Shown: positions 1 through 8,867, counted from the stretch's first letter. The stretch is DNA of 64,000 nt from Novosphingobium sp. 18050 (GCF_902706195.1 NZ_CACSJO010000020.1:31096-95095), one strand, 5' to 3'. The notes: generated from the letters alone by a model not told the origin. Made by a program: numbers and translations.

Positions 1-792
1 GAGGCCCTGCCGATCGAAGCGCGCATGACGCTGTGCAACATGGCCACCGAATTGGCCGCCTTCACCGCCGTCATCGCTCCCGACGCCTCCACCGCCGCGT
101 GGCTGGAGGGGCGCACGTACGCCCCGCGCGGCGAGGACTGGCAGGCCGCGCTCGCCGCCTGGGCCCAGCTTTCGACCGACGCCGACGCGGTGTTCGACCG
201 CGAAGTCGCCATCGACGCCGCGGATGTCGCGCCGATGGTCAGCTGGGGCACCGCGCCGCAGCAGTCCGCGCCGCTCGCTGGCCGCGTGCCGAGACTGGCC
301 GAGCCCGCCGCCGATGCTGCCCCGACCACGCCCGAGGCGCACGGGCGCGCGCTTGTCTACATGGACCTTGCCGAAGACACCGCCTTGCTCGGTCTTGCGA
401 TCGACGCCGCTTTCATCGGTTCCTGCACCAACGCCCGCCTTCCTGACCTGCGCGCGGCTGCGGGCATCCTTGCCGGGCGCAAGGTCGCCGCAGGAGTACG
501 CGCCATCTGCGTGCCCGGCTCCACCCGCGTCAAGGCCGAGGCCGAGGCGGAGGGGCTCGACAAGGTGTTCCTCGCCGCCGGGTTCGAATGGCGCGAGGCG
601 GGCTGCTCGATGTGCTTCTTCTCCGGCGGCGAGAGCTTCGGCGAGGAGGAACGCGTCATCAGCACCACCAACCGCAACTTCGAAAGCCGGCAGGGCCCGC
701 GCACGCGCACCCACCTTGCCTCTCCCGCCACGGTCGCGGCATCGGCGATCGCCGGCCGGATCGCCGACCCGCGCAAACTGGAGGCGCTGTGA
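1..792 (+). CDS. LeuC-like 3-isopropylmalate dehydratase large subunit (5' end outside window)
   Basis: Open reading frame 1 runs from the window edge to a TGA, giving about 263 C-terminal residues of an aconitase-superfamily large subunit that normally has about 470. Visible marks are the EARMTLCNMATE segment, the cluster-binding Cys in FIGSCTNAR, and the paired Cys of AGCSMCFF, so a [4Fe-4S] cluster is expected. The family isomerises 2- and 3-isopropylmalate or hydrates related 2-alkylmalate or maleate compounds. The segment after the CSMC motif (FFSGGESFGEEERVIS) departs from the GMNPD-type sequence usual in biosynthetic LeuC. Together with the catabolic neighbours, this makes a catabolic hydro-lyase as likely as leucine synthesis. 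Its stop overlaps the leuD-like start (TGATG), so the two subunits are translationally coupled. Confidence 0.85.
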   Translation, partial: EALPIEARMTLCNMATELAAFTAVIAPDASTAAWLEGRTYAPRGEDWQAALAAWAQLSTDADAVFDREVAIDAADVAPMVSWGTAPQQSAPLAGRVPRLAEPAADAAPTTPEAHGRALVYMDLAEDTALLGLAIDAAFIGSCTNARLPDLRAAAGILAGRKVAAGVRAICVPGSTRVKAEAEAEGLDKVFLAAGFEWREAGCSMCFFSGGESFGEEERVISTTNRNFESRQGPRTRTHLASPATVAASAIAGRIADPRKLEAL

Positions 793-1406
793 TGGAACCC
801 TTCCTCACCCTCACTTCCATCGCCGCGCCGCTGATCCGCGACAATGTCGATACCGATGCCATCATCCCCTCGCGCGAGATGAAGTCGGTGTCCAAGCGCG
901 GCCTCTCTGCCGGGCTGTTCGCGGGCTGGCGCTACACCGACGTCGATGCCCGCGTGCCGAACCCGGAATTCGTGCTCAACCGGCCTGAATACGCAGGTGC
1001 CCGGATCCTGCTGGGCGGCGCCAACTTCGGCAGCGGATCGAGCCGCGAACACGCCGTCTGGGCGCTTGCCGAATACGGCTTCCGCGCGGTGATCGCGGCA
1101 GGGTTCAGCCCGATCTTCCGCGGCAACTGCATCCGCAACGGCGTCCTGCCGATCGTCCTGGACCCCCGGCCGTTCAATGAACCCGGCCACCAGATCGAGA
1201 TCGATCTGCCCGCCCAGGAAATCCGTGCAGCCGGCCAGACCTGGCCGTTCGACATCGACGAGGAAGCGAAACTGATGCTGACCGAGGGTCTTGACCCGAT
1301 CGCCCTGACGCTGCTCGACGGGCCCATGATCGACGCTCACGAAAGCGCAGACCGCCAATCCCGGCCTTGGGCCTGGTCGGTACTTTCCCAAGGAGAACCC
1401 GCATGA
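792..1406 (+). CDS. LeuD-like 3-isopropylmalate dehydratase small subunit
   Basis: This 204-residue protein has the expected length for the small subunit. It carries the swivel-domain signatures DNVDTDAIIP near the N terminus and GGANFGSGSSREHA, the substrate-binding loop. It pairs with the LeuC-like subunit just upstream to make an active dehydratase. The ATG at 792 overlaps the upstream stop and fits the family N terminus (MEPFLTLTSIAAPLIRDN). The downstream FAD protein starts inside its stop region (ATGA), so all three form one operon. Assignment to the dehydratase family is firm. The actual substrate (isopropylmalate versus another 2-alkylmalate) cannot be read from the sequence. Confidence 0.88.
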   Translation: MEPFLTLTSIAAPLIRDNVDTDAIIPSREMKSVSKRGLSAGLFAGWRYTDVDARVPNPEFVLNRPEYAGARILLGGANFGSGSSREHAVWALAEYGFRAVIAAGFSPIFRGNCIRNGVLPIVLDPRPFNEPGHQIEIDLPAQEIRAAGQTWPFDIDEEAKLMLTEGLDPIALTLLDGPMIDAHESADRQSRPWAWSVLSQGEPA

Positions 1407-2779
1407 CCGAGACAATGCACGTTCCTGTCGTGGTGATCGGCGCAGGCGCCACGGGCCTCTGCGCCGCGCTGGCCGCTTGCGACGCCGGTGTCGAAGTGCT
1501 GGTGATCGAACGCGATGTGACCCCGCTAGGCTCCACCGCGATGTCCACCGGGCTGATCCCCGCCGCAGGCACGCCCGAGCAGGCCGCGCAGGGACTGGTC
1601 GATTCGCCCGAACTCTTCGCCGAGGACATCACCCGCAAGACCAAGGGCCATGCCGACCCAGCGATGGCGCTCAACCTCGCGCGGCACTCGGCCGAAACGA
1701 TCGCGTGGATGCGGAGCAACCACTCCATCCCGCTCGACCTGCTGGACGGCTTCACGTACCCCGGCCACAGCGCGCGGCGCATGTACGGCACGCCCAAGCG
1801 CTCCGGCGGCGAACTCATGGGCTGCCTGCAGAGCGCGGCGGAGGATGCAGGCGCCATGCTGCTGACCGACGCCGCCGTCACCGAGCTGGTCGCCGATGAT
1901 ACCGGCCGCGTCACGCTGGTACGCTTCTCGCGCCCCGACGGCAGTGTCGAGGACGTTTCCTGCGACGCGCTCATCCTCGCCTGCTCGGGCTTCGCAGGCG
2001 ATGCGGCGCTGGTCGCCCGGCACATTCCCGAAATGGCCGAGGCCACCTTCCACGGCCACCCAGGCAACAAGGGCGACGCGCTGCGCTGGGGCGAACAGCT
2101 GGGTGCCGCCACCGCGGACCTCACCGGCTATCAGGGCCACGGCGGACTGGCGCACGGCTACGGTATTCCGATCCTCTGGCCGCTGATCATGCAAGGCGGC
2201 TTCCAGGTGAACTTGGATGGCAGGCGCTTCAGCAACGAGGCCGCCGGCTATTCCGAGCAGGCCGCCAAGGTCAACGCGCAGGCGGGCCACGTCGCATGGT
2301 CGATCTTCGACGCGCGGCTCCATGCCCTGATGTGCGAGTTCGAGGACTACCGCGATGCCCTGTCCGCGCAAGCGATCGTGACGGCGGACGACCTCGATGC
2401 GCTGGCCTTCGCAATTCGGCTCCCGCCCGAGGCGCTGGCCGAAACCGTCATGCAGGTCGCCGCGCTCACCCGCGGAGAAGGCGAGGACGCGTTCGGGCGC
2501 GACTTCACCGGCAAGCCGGAACTGGCAGGGCCATGGTATGCCGCGAAGGTCACCGGCGCGCTGTTCCACACCCAGGGCGGACTTGTGGTCGACGACGAGG
2601 CGCGCGTATTGCGCAAGGACGGGAGCGCCCTGCCCAACGTCTTTGCAGGCGGCGGCGCGGCGCGCGGCATCTCGGGAGACGGCTCCTATGGCTACCTTGC
2701 CGGCAACGGACTGCTGACGGCCACCACCTTGGGCAAGATCGCGGGCCGCAGCGCGGCGGCATTGGTCACGCGCGGATGA
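1403..2779 (+). CDS. FAD-dependent oxidoreductase of the fumarate reductase / ketosteroid dehydrogenase family
   Basis: This protein has 458 residues. An N-terminal dinucleotide fold GAGATG (about residues 12-17) is followed by an acidic strand end (VIERD). A C-terminal FAD-contact region reads GALFHTQGGLVVD and later GDGSYGYLAGNGL. This is the layout of the FAD_binding_2 family (fumarate reductase flavoproteins, 3-ketosteroid dehydrogenases, fumarate-reductase-like catabolic enzymes). The start ATG overlaps the leuD-like stop by 4 bases and lies behind an AAGGAG sequence. No signal peptide is seen, so it should be cytoplasmic, acting as a dehydrogenase or enoate reductase on a carbon skeleton. 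Coupling to a hydro-lyase pair suggests a hydration-dehydrogenation sequence, which is an inference. Confidence 0.82.
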   Translation: MTETMHVPVVVIGAGATGLCAALAACDAGVEVLVIERDVTPLGSTAMSTGLIPAAGTPEQAAQGLVDSPELFAEDITRKTKGHADPAMALNLARHSAETIAWMRSNHSIPLDLLDGFTYPGHSARRMYGTPKRSGGELMGCLQSAAEDAGAMLLTDAAVTELVADDTGRVTLVRFSRPDGSVEDVSCDALILACSGFAGDAALVARHIPEMAEATFHGHPGNKGDALRWGEQLGAATADLTGYQGHGGLAHGYGIPILWPLIMQGGFQVNLDGRRFSNEAAGYSEQAAKVNAQAGHVAWSIFDARLHALMCEFEDYRDALSAQAIVTADDLDALAFAIRLPPEALAETVMQVAALTRGEGEDAFGRDFTGKPELAGPWYAAKVTGALFHTQGGLVVDDEARVLRKDGSALPNVFAGGGAARGISGDGSYGYLAGNGLLTATTLGKIAGRSAAALVTRG

Positions 2780-2793
2780 TTTGACCGCTCTGC

Positions 2794-2809
2794 GAACAAT
2801 CGCTTGTTC
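2794..2809. promoter_or_regulatory. Inverted repeat upstream of the first IclR gene (candidate operator)
   Basis: GAACAA-TCGC-TTGTTC has perfect 6-base arms and lies 15 bases after the FAD gene stop and about 80 bases before the IclR start at 2890. A second imperfect dyad (CTGCA...TGCAG, 2818-2837) sits between them. IclR-family proteins often bind short inverted repeats near their own promoters. This assignment rests on position and symmetry only. Confidence 0.35.
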
Positions 2810-2889
2810 CGGGCCCTGCATATGTACTACATTGCAGACAAATGGGCAGCAGGCTCATCGGGATTCGCAAAGCAAGGGTACGCTAGGTC

Positions 2890-3762
2890 ATGGCTTCACG
2901 CGCGATCATTCCTCTCGGCAAGAACAAGACCCCGCCCGCCAACGACTTCGATGGCGAAGGCGAAGACAGCGCCGCCGGGCGCGGCATTCCGATCAGGGCT
3001 ATCAGCCGCGCGATCAGCGTGCTGCAGGCAATCAACCGGGCCGGCTCGCTGAACATGATGGACATCGCGCAGGCCTCGCAGGTGCCCTACCCTACCGCCT
3101 GCCGGATCGTTCAGACGCTGCTCCACGAAGGGCTGATCGAGCGTGAGGAAACGCGCAAGCACTATCGCCCGACGCCGCTGGTGCGCACGCTGTCGCAGGG
3201 TTTCGAGGGGCATGGCGAAATTGTCCACGTCGCCCGCCCGCACATCTCTGCGCTCACGCGGGAGATCGGCTGGCCGATCTCGCTGTCCACGCACGTCGGC
3301 AGTTCGATGGTGCTGCGCGATTCGACGCACGCGCTGACCTCACTCTGCTTCAATGAATATCACCCCGGCTATGCGATGCCGATCCTCGACTGCGCCGCCG
3401 GGCTCGTCCACCTTGCATTCTGCACCGAGGATGCGCGCGAGACGGTGATCGGCAGTCTCTCGCGCTTCGGCGACGACGAGATCCGTCATGTGCTCGGCGT
3501 GCTGCGCGAAGGCGCGCTGCTCGACGGTATCCGCACCAGTGGCTACGCCGCGCGCGGCTATAACCGCTTCACGCTCAATCCGGGCAAGACATCGTCGATC
3601 GCAGTCCCGATCCTGAGCGGAAACCAGGTGCACGGATGCCTGACAGTGGCCTTCTTCTCGACCGCGCTGGAGATTCGCGAGGCAGTGCGCGAACTGGCCC
3701 CGCGCCTGAAAGCCTGCGCAAGCGATATCGCCAGCCAGCTGGGCAGCGGTCCGGTCGGCTGA
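2890..3762 (+). CDS. IclR-family transcriptional regulator (copy 1)
   Basis: This 290-residue protein has a winged helix-turn-helix at about residues 38-95 (SRAISVLQAI...VPYPTACRIVQTLLHEGLIER). A C-terminal effector domain contains the AARGYNRF and KTSSIAVPI segments typical of the MhpR/PcaR side of the IclR family. It should be a cytoplasmic regulator that senses a pathway metabolite. It stands alone after a 110-base gap, next to a clearly paralogous second IclR gene at 3999. The start ATG gives the MASRAIIPL N terminus that matches MATRAFIPL in the paralogue, which supports both starts. Confidence 0.9.
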   Translation: MASRAIIPLGKNKTPPANDFDGEGEDSAAGRGIPIRAISRAISVLQAINRAGSLNMMDIAQASQVPYPTACRIVQTLLHEGLIEREETRKHYRPTPLVRTLSQGFEGHGEIVHVARPHISALTREIGWPISLSTHVGSSMVLRDSTHALTSLCFNEYHPGYAMPILDCAAGLVHLAFCTEDARETVIGSLSRFGDDEIRHVLGVLREGALLDGIRTSGYAARGYNRFTLNPGKTSSIAVPILSGNQVHGCLTVAFFSTALEIREAVRELAPRLKACASDIASQLGSGPVG

Positions 3763-3790
3763 CGGGCAGGCCCGAAGCGCTGCTCGCAGG

Positions 3791-3809
3791 TCATACGTTA
3801 TGCGCATGG
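3791..3809. promoter_or_regulatory. 19-bp dyad YCATRC-N7-GYATGR, site 1 of 3
   Basis: TCATACGTTATGCGCATGG fits YCATRC-N7-GYATGR. It lies between the two IclR genes, 190 bases ahead of the second. The same pattern occurs upstream of TonB receptor 1 (8650-8668) and in the divergent control region at 12327-12345. It is a candidate operator for a cluster-wide regulator, plausibly one of the two IclR proteins. Confidence 0.45.
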
Positions 3810-3931
3810 CCTGCGATGGTATCCGGTTTCGAGAATCGCGGGCGCACCACGCGAAATCTATCAAATCACTGATTTAACACGATTTAGTCACAAACCTCGG
3901 GGTCATGCCCCTTACACCGGCCCTTTTGCAC

Positions 3932-3947
3932 TATTGTTGCGACAATA
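3932..3947. promoter_or_regulatory. Inverted repeat upstream of the second IclR gene (candidate operator)
   Basis: TATTGT-TGCG-ACAATA has perfect 6-base arms around 4 bases and sits 51 bases ahead of the IclR start at 3999, where an autoregulatory site would be expected. It has the same 6-4-6 geometry as the repeat at 2794-2809. The core is a mirror-oriented variant (TTGT...ACAA rather than ACAA...TTGT), so binding by the same protein is uncertain. Confidence 0.35.
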
Positions 3948-3998
3948 TACCAATTCAGTTAGCCTCCCCTCTCGTACTCTTAAGTGGGGACTGGACCG

Positions 3999-4886
3999 AT
4001 GGCTACGCGCGCATTCATTCCGTTGGACGAGGATCACGCCCCGGAGGCCGAGAGCGATACCGAGCGCGGCATTCCGATCCGCTCTGTCACCCGCGCAGTG
4101 GCGGTGCTCAAGGCGATCAACCGCAACGGCTCGCTGAGCATGATGCAGGTCGCGCAGGCATCCAACGTGCCTTACCCGACCGCCTGCCGCATCGTGCAGA
4201 CGCTGATCCACGAAGGGCTCGTCGAGCGCGAGCCGCAGCGCAAGTTCTACCGCCCCACGGCGCTCGTCCAGACCCTTTCGCATGGCTACCAGGGTGACAG
4301 TGCTCTGGTCGACATCGCGCGCCCGCACATCACCGCGCTGACCGAGCGGATCGGCTGGCCGGTGACCCTGACCAATCAGGTCGGCGGCACGATGGTCCTG
4401 CGCGATTCCACCCATTCGCTGACCACGCTGACCTTTAATCAGTACCACCCGGGCTATTCGATCCCGATCCTCGCCTGCGCTGCGGGCCTCGTCCACCTAG
4501 CTTTCTGCCCCGATGAGGAGCGCGACAAGACGCTCGGTATGCTGGAGCGCTTCGGCGACAAGGACACCCAGCACATGCTGCAACTTGCCCGCGACGGCGG
4601 GCTGCTCGCCACCGTGCGCGCCAGCGGCTACGCCGCGCGCGGGTACAACCGCTTCACCCGCAATCCCGGCAAGACCTCGTCGATCGCGGTGCCGGTCATG
4701 GTGGAGGGCAAGATCGAAAGTGCGCTCACCGTTGCGTTCTTCGCCGCGACGATCGAGGTCCGCAAGGCCGTGCGCGAGCTGCTCGAACCGCTGCGGGAAT
4801 GCGCCGCCGCGATCGGCCGCGATATGGCCCGTTCGCGCAGCGATGCCTGGGCCGCGTCCATCCGGCCGCCGCTGCGTCAAGTCTGA
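3999..4886 (+). CDS. IclR-family transcriptional regulator (copy 2)
   Basis: This 295-residue protein is strongly similar along its whole length to the IclR protein encoded just upstream (shared blocks include VPYPTACRIVQTL, GYAARGYNRF and NPGKTSSIAVP). It has the same winged-helix and effector-domain layout. A GTG at 3984 is in frame. The ATG at 3999 is preferred because it restores the conserved MATRAFIPL start and has a GGGGAC ribosome site 5-10 bases before it. The gene ends in a TGATG overlap with the hydrolase gene, so the two are co-translated. The tandem pair looks like a duplication in which the copies respond to different effectors or act as activator and repressor. Confidence 0.9.
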   Translation: MATRAFIPLDEDHAPEAESDTERGIPIRSVTRAVAVLKAINRNGSLSMMQVAQASNVPYPTACRIVQTLIHEGLVEREPQRKFYRPTALVQTLSHGYQGDSALVDIARPHITALTERIGWPVTLTNQVGGTMVLRDSTHSLTTLTFNQYHPGYSIPILACAAGLVHLAFCPDEERDKTLGMLERFGDKDTQHMLQLARDGGLLATVRASGYAARGYNRFTRNPGKTSSIAVPVMVEGKIESALTVAFFAATIEVRKAVRELLEPLRECAAAIGRDMARSRSDAWAASIRPPLRQV

Positions 4887-5866
4887 TGCCGCGCACAAAA
4901 CGCCGGAAGCGCAGCATGGTCGCCGTGGGACTGCTTGCTGCGGCGGCTGCGGGTTGCATCGGCTTCGTCGCCGCCGCGCGCGCCGGATGGCTTTCGCGGG
5001 ACGACGCCGCAGTCCTTGCCCACCGCGAAACGCCCGGCTCGCGGTTCCTGACCGTGAAGGGCGTGCGGATCCACTACCTGGACGAGGGAGCAGGCCCGCC
5101 GGTGCTGCTGCTCCACGGATCGTACCTCGACGTCCACGCCTACGACGCCTGGGCGCGCGTACTTGCCCGCGATCACCGCGTCGTCCGGCTTGACCGCCCG
5201 GCATTCGGCCTGACCGGCCACGACCCGCACTCCGCCGCAGGCTACGAACGCGAGGCCGAAGTTGTCTCCGCCTTTGCCGATGTGCTAGGGATCAGGGGCG
5301 CGGTGCTGGTCGGCGCGTCGAGCGGGGGAACCACCGCCGCGCGCATTGCCGCCCGCCGTCCCGACCTCGTCTCGCGGCTGGTGCTCATCAACTTCCCGCT
5401 CGCCCGGCGCTATATCAAGCCCGAGCGCGCCTATGCACTCTCGATCTGGCTGCGCGACGAAGTGCTGCTCAACTACCAGCCCGCATGGCTGACGCGTTGG
5501 ATGCTCAACCAGAACCTGACCGACAACGCTGCCGCCTCGCCCGAGATGGTGGCCCGGCTGACGGACGAAGCCAACCGGCCGGGCGTTCTGGAAGACCGGC
5601 GCCGGCTGGAAGCGGGCGCACACGGCTATACGCAAGCCGAGCGCGAAGCCGACCTTGCCGCCATCCACATGCCCTCGCTGCTGATTTGGGGCCGCGACAA
5701 TCCGCTGCTGACCGTCAAAAGCGGGCAGGACGCCTTCGCCAGGGTGGGGGCCGCGCAGAAGCGCATGGCAGTGATCGACCACGCCTCGCACATGGTGCCC
5801 GTCGAAAAGTCGGCCGAAAGCCTGGCGCTGGTCAGGCAGTTTCTCAGCGAGACCGCAGCGCACTGA
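4886..5866 (+). CDS. Alpha/beta hydrolase with N-terminal membrane anchor or signal sequence
   Basis: This 326-residue protein starts with a basic segment and one hydrophobic stretch (about residues 11-28), so it is probably membrane-anchored or exported. The hydrolase domain has the oxyanion loop LLLHGSYLD, the nucleophile elbow GASSGG with Ser in the usual place, the acid in WGRDNPLL and the catalytic His in DHASHMVP, so the full Ser-Asp-His triad is present. The start ATG overlaps the stop of the second IclR gene. A strong bidirectional hairpin follows the gene. It contrasts with the four cluster alpha/beta proteins that have no Ser at the elbow. It probably cleaves an ester or amide, or a C-C bond in a meta-cleavage type reaction. 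The substrate is unknown. Confidence 0.85.
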   Translation: MPRTKRRKRSMVAVGLLAAAAAGCIGFVAAARAGWLSRDDAAVLAHRETPGSRFLTVKGVRIHYLDEGAGPPVLLLHGSYLDVHAYDAWARVLARDHRVVRLDRPAFGLTGHDPHSAAGYEREAEVVSAFADVLGIRGAVLVGASSGGTTAARIAARRPDLVSRLVLINFPLARRYIKPERAYALSIWLRDEVLLNYQPAWLTRWMLNQNLTDNAAASPEMVARLTDEANRPGVLEDRRRLEAGAHGYTQAEREADLAAIHMPSLLIWGRDNPLLTVKSGQDAFARVGAAQKRMAVIDHASHMVPVEKSAESLALVRQFLSETAAH

Positions 5867-5884
5867 CACCCTCGTTGCCGGCGT

Positions 5885-5925
5885 AGAGAAACCCGGAGCG
5901 GCTGGACGCCGCTCCGGGTTTCTCT
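5885..5925. terminator. Bidirectional rho-independent terminator
   Basis: A perfect 18-base stem (5885-5902 with 5908-5925) encloses a 5-base loop TGGAC. It lies between the convergent hydrolase gene and TonB receptor 1, and T-rich ends serve both directions. Confidence 0.9.
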
Positions 5926-5998
5926 TTGCGCCCACGATACCGGGTGACGTGCGTGATTGCCCGAAGGAACGGGCGGGGATCGCTCCCCGCCCGCCGGA

Positions 5999-8392
5999 TC
6001 AGAAGTCGATGCTGGCCCGCACGCCCACGGTCCGGGGATCGGCCAGCGAGACGACGATCCCGCTGACGCTCCGGCTGGTGCCGGTGGCGCCGTATTCGTT
6101 GTAGCCCACCCGCGCGAGGCTGCTGGGGGTGCGGTTGTCGAACAGGTTGGTGGCGAAGGCCTCGAGCCGGATCTTGTCGAGCTTCGCGCCTACGCGCAGG
6201 TTCACCTTCACGTTCTGCGGGATGTAGGCGAGGTTCGCTTCGGTCGCATAGATGCGGTCGGTGTAGATAGCGTCCATCCGCACGAAGGGCGAGAGATGCT
6301 CGGTATAGGCATGCTCCCAGCTGATGCCCAGGCTGCCCGACTTCTCCGGGTAGTAGGGCAGCTGCGTGCCCACCGGACTGCCATTGCCGGTGATCGCCAG
6401 CGCATCGGCGCTGTAGGTCCGCTTGATGTCGGTACGCGCGTAGCTGAACGTGCCCTCGACGGTCCAGTCGGGGTGGGGGATGTACAGCAGTTCCAGCTCG
6501 ACGCCGGAGAGGTCGACCTTGCCCGAGGGCGCGGTGACCTGGATCTGGCTCAGCACGCCCGAGGCCTGCGCGGCTTCGTTCGCATAGTACAGGATGGTGC
6601 TGGGAATGTGGCGGTTCTTCCACTGCCCGTAGTAGGCGGAGGCCAGCACCCGCAGCTTGTGGTCGATCAGCCAGCCCTTGTAGCCCACCTCGTACATGTA
6701 CAGCTTGTCCTCGGGGACAGTGCCGGTCACGCTGGCCTGCTGGTCGATCTGCGCCTGTACGTAAGGCGACTGCGAATAGTACGAGGAGTTGAACTCACCC
6801 GGCCGGTTGCCCACCGAGAACGAGCCGTAGACCATGCTGCCCGGCGCCACTTCGTACTGCAGGATCGCGCGCGGCGTGAACGAGCGGAAGGTGTTCTCGA
6901 AGGTCGGGTTCGTGCCCGCGAAGGTCTTTTGGTACTGTTTGTCCCACTGGTAGCGCGCCTCGCCCGAGAAGGTGAGGCTATCGGTGATGTCCCAGTTGAC
7001 CGAGCCGAACAGGCCGATCGTCTCGGTGTTGTTGAGCAGGCGCGGGGTGACTATGCCGTATCCCGCGCCGGTATAGGACGTGGTGATAACGTCGTAATCC
7101 TGGTTCAGGTAGTTGGCCCCGATCGTCGCCCAGATCGGCCGGCTCTTGGGCGTGGAGACGCGCACTTCGCCGTAGTAGCTTTCATCGCGCGGCCCGCCCT
7201 GAATCAGGTTGTAGGCGTAAGGCAGGTTCGCCGCGCCGATGCTGGGGATGTCGCGGGTATCGGCGCCGAACAGGGTCTGCAGGAAATTCCACTTGTTGAC
7301 GTCATAGGACCCCAGCGCGCTGACGTTCCATTCGCCGATGTCCCAGTCCATGCTCAGGCGCGCCTGCGCGGCCTCGCGGTGCAGGCCCAGGTGGTCGATG
7401 AAGCCGGGACCGAACGAAGTCTGCCCGCCCTGAAGCGCGGCGTAGGCGGTCGGGTTCAGGTCCTGGATCCAGGTCACCGTATCCTTGGGGTAGCCGGTCA
7501 GCTTGCCGCAGGTGTAATTGAGCGAGCCCGCCGGTGCCGCGCCGCCGTTGCAGTTCCAGGTCGACTGGTTGTAGCGCCCGTTCGCGGGCAGCCCGTCGTC
7601 GTCCTCCCAGTACACGCCGAAGGCGCGGAAGTGCAGGTCGGGCGTGGGATCGAAGCGCAGGCTGCCGCTGATCGACTTGGTGCCGCGCTCGCCCAGCCGC
7701 TCGCCGGGGTAGTTCACGTCCTTGTAGGCGCCATCGGTGTGGTAGATGTGGCCGCCCAGCCGGAACGCCAGCACGTCGTCGATGATCGGCCCCTCGACGC
7801 TCGCCTTGGCGTCGTAGGTGTTGAAGCTGGCATAGCTGACGTCGAGGTCGCCGCCCCAGTCGTAGGCGGGCGGACGGGTGACGAGGTTGATCGCACCCGC
7901 GAACGTCGCGCGGCCGAAGAAGGCGCTTTGCGGGCCCTTGACCACTTCGATGCGGTCGATGTTGCTGACACCCTCGAAGTTGCCGCCCGGAACCGGCGCG
8001 CCGTCGACGAACAGCGTCACGCTCTGGCGCGACGACGAGGCGCTGCCGGGGACGACGCCGCGGATGATGTACTGCTTGTAGCCGCGGTCGTTGCGGCCGA
8101 CCGACTGGTTCTGGTTGCGCAGTCCCGGCGTGAACGAGGCGACGTCGCTCATGTCCTTGACGTCGCGCGCCTGAAGCGCATCGGCGGTCAGCGCGGTGAT
8201 CGAGACCGGAACATCGGTGATGCTCTCGTTGGTCTTGCGCGCGGTGACGACGATGTCGCCAACCGGCGATGCCTTGTCGTCGGCCCGTGCATCCGGGGCC
8301 TGTGCATCCTGGGCCTGCGCGGTTCCGAGCGGAAAGAGCAGCGCACTGGTCATGAGCAGCGCGGCGCGCGAAAGCTTCGTGGATCTTCTCAT
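5999..8392 (-). CDS. TonB-dependent outer-membrane receptor 1
   Basis: This 797-residue protein has a signal peptide ending in GTAQAQ and a TonB-box-like DIVVTARK at about residues 46-53. The plug domain (about 60-165) contains the VEVVKGPQSAFFGRATFAGAINLVT region, and a 22-strand-type barrel follows, ending in the aromatic C terminus RASIDF. Sphingomonads use such receptors for uptake of pollutant-type, aromatic and plant-derived compounds. The position inside a catabolic cluster implies uptake of the cluster substrate. It is monocistronic, ends at a shared terminator, and has the 19-bp dyad (8650-8668) in its upstream region. It resembles TonB receptor 2 (17583-19988) closely in the plug region. 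Confidence 0.93.
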   Translation of the reverse strand: MRRSTKLSRAALLMTSALLFPLGTAQAQDAQAPDARADDKASPVGDIVVTARKTNESITDVPVSITALTADALQARDVKDMSDVASFTPGLRNQNQSVGRNDRGYKQYIIRGVVPGSASSSRQSVTLFVDGAPVPGGNFEGVSNIDRIEVVKGPQSAFFGRATFAGAINLVTRPPAYDWGGDLDVSYASFNTYDAKASVEGPIIDDVLAFRLGGHIYHTDGAYKDVNYPGERLGERGTKSISGSLRFDPTPDLHFRAFGVYWEDDDGLPANGRYNQSTWNCNGGAAPAGSLNYTCGKLTGYPKDTVTWIQDLNPTAYAALQGGQTSFGPGFIDHLGLHREAAQARLSMDWDIGEWNVSALGSYDVNKWNFLQTLFGADTRDIPSIGAANLPYAYNLIQGGPRDESYYGEVRVSTPKSRPIWATIGANYLNQDYDVITTSYTGAGYGIVTPRLLNNTETIGLFGSVNWDITDSLTFSGEARYQWDKQYQKTFAGTNPTFENTFRSFTPRAILQYEVAPGSMVYGSFSVGNRPGEFNSSYYSQSPYVQAQIDQQASVTGTVPEDKLYMYEVGYKGWLIDHKLRVLASAYYGQWKNRHIPSTILYYANEAAQASGVLSQIQVTAPSGKVDLSGVELELLYIPHPDWTVEGTFSYARTDIKRTYSADALAITGNGSPVGTQLPYYPEKSGSLGISWEHAYTEHLSPFVRMDAIYTDRIYATEANLAYIPQNVKVNLRVGAKLDKIRLEAFATNLFDNRTPSSLARVGYNEYGATGTSRSVSGIVVSLADPRTVGVRASIDF

Positions 8393-8867
8393 TCGTTTGG
8401 CCCCCCTTGGCTGAAGACGCTGCGCCGACCCGCCAGGGCGGCCGCGGCGGGCGACTTTCGGCCCGCAGTCATGGTTGCAGCGGACAGGAACCTCGCCCGC
8501 GGGGGCACCTCAGGCCAGACCGCAATGCGGCCTGACCACGTGTCGATCAATGTCGTGCCGGACCGGGCCGGACGCCCTACGGAAATACGTGTTAAAACAT
8601 TGAAGTATTAGACATTTATCGTTTTTAGCCGGCATTTCGCAAATCGGACTCATACGCATCGTGTATGGGTAAGGTGGCACTTCGCGCTTGCCTTGCCGGG
8701 GTTGCCGTGGTCCCCGAAAGCTGGATGCGCTCGTCCGCGATCGACGCGCAAAAGGACGCGCCCGCCGTCGCCGGTAGGCACGTCCTCAATTTTCAGTACA
8801 GTCAATGTGCGGTTAGGAGCCGTTCGGATCACCCTCCGAACAGGTTCAGGCCACCCTCGGACCGGGC
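8393..8867. other. 475-base non-coding stretch with the TonB receptor 1 control region
   Basis: No convincing gene is present. An AT-rich patch at about 8585-8640 is the likely minus-strand promoter region. A 19-bp dyad lies at 8650-8668. A 7-base stem hairpin (GTTCGGA-TCACCC-TCCGAAC, 8822-8841) sits just after the kinase gene and may end its operon, though it has no T tract. Confidence 0.6.
8650..8668. promoter_or_regulatory. 19-bp dyad YCATRC-N7-GYATGR, site 2 of 3
   Basis: TCATACGCATCGTGTATGG fits the pattern exactly and lies 258 bases upstream of TonB receptor 1. It is shared with the sites at 3791 and 12327, which points to co-regulation of uptake and enzymes. Confidence 0.45.

Noticed and set aside
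5957..8611. An 884-codon open frame on the plus strand opposite TonB receptor 1
   Set aside because: It is the antisense shadow of a high-GC gene. The product has no family features, while the minus strand encodes a complete receptor with a signal peptide.
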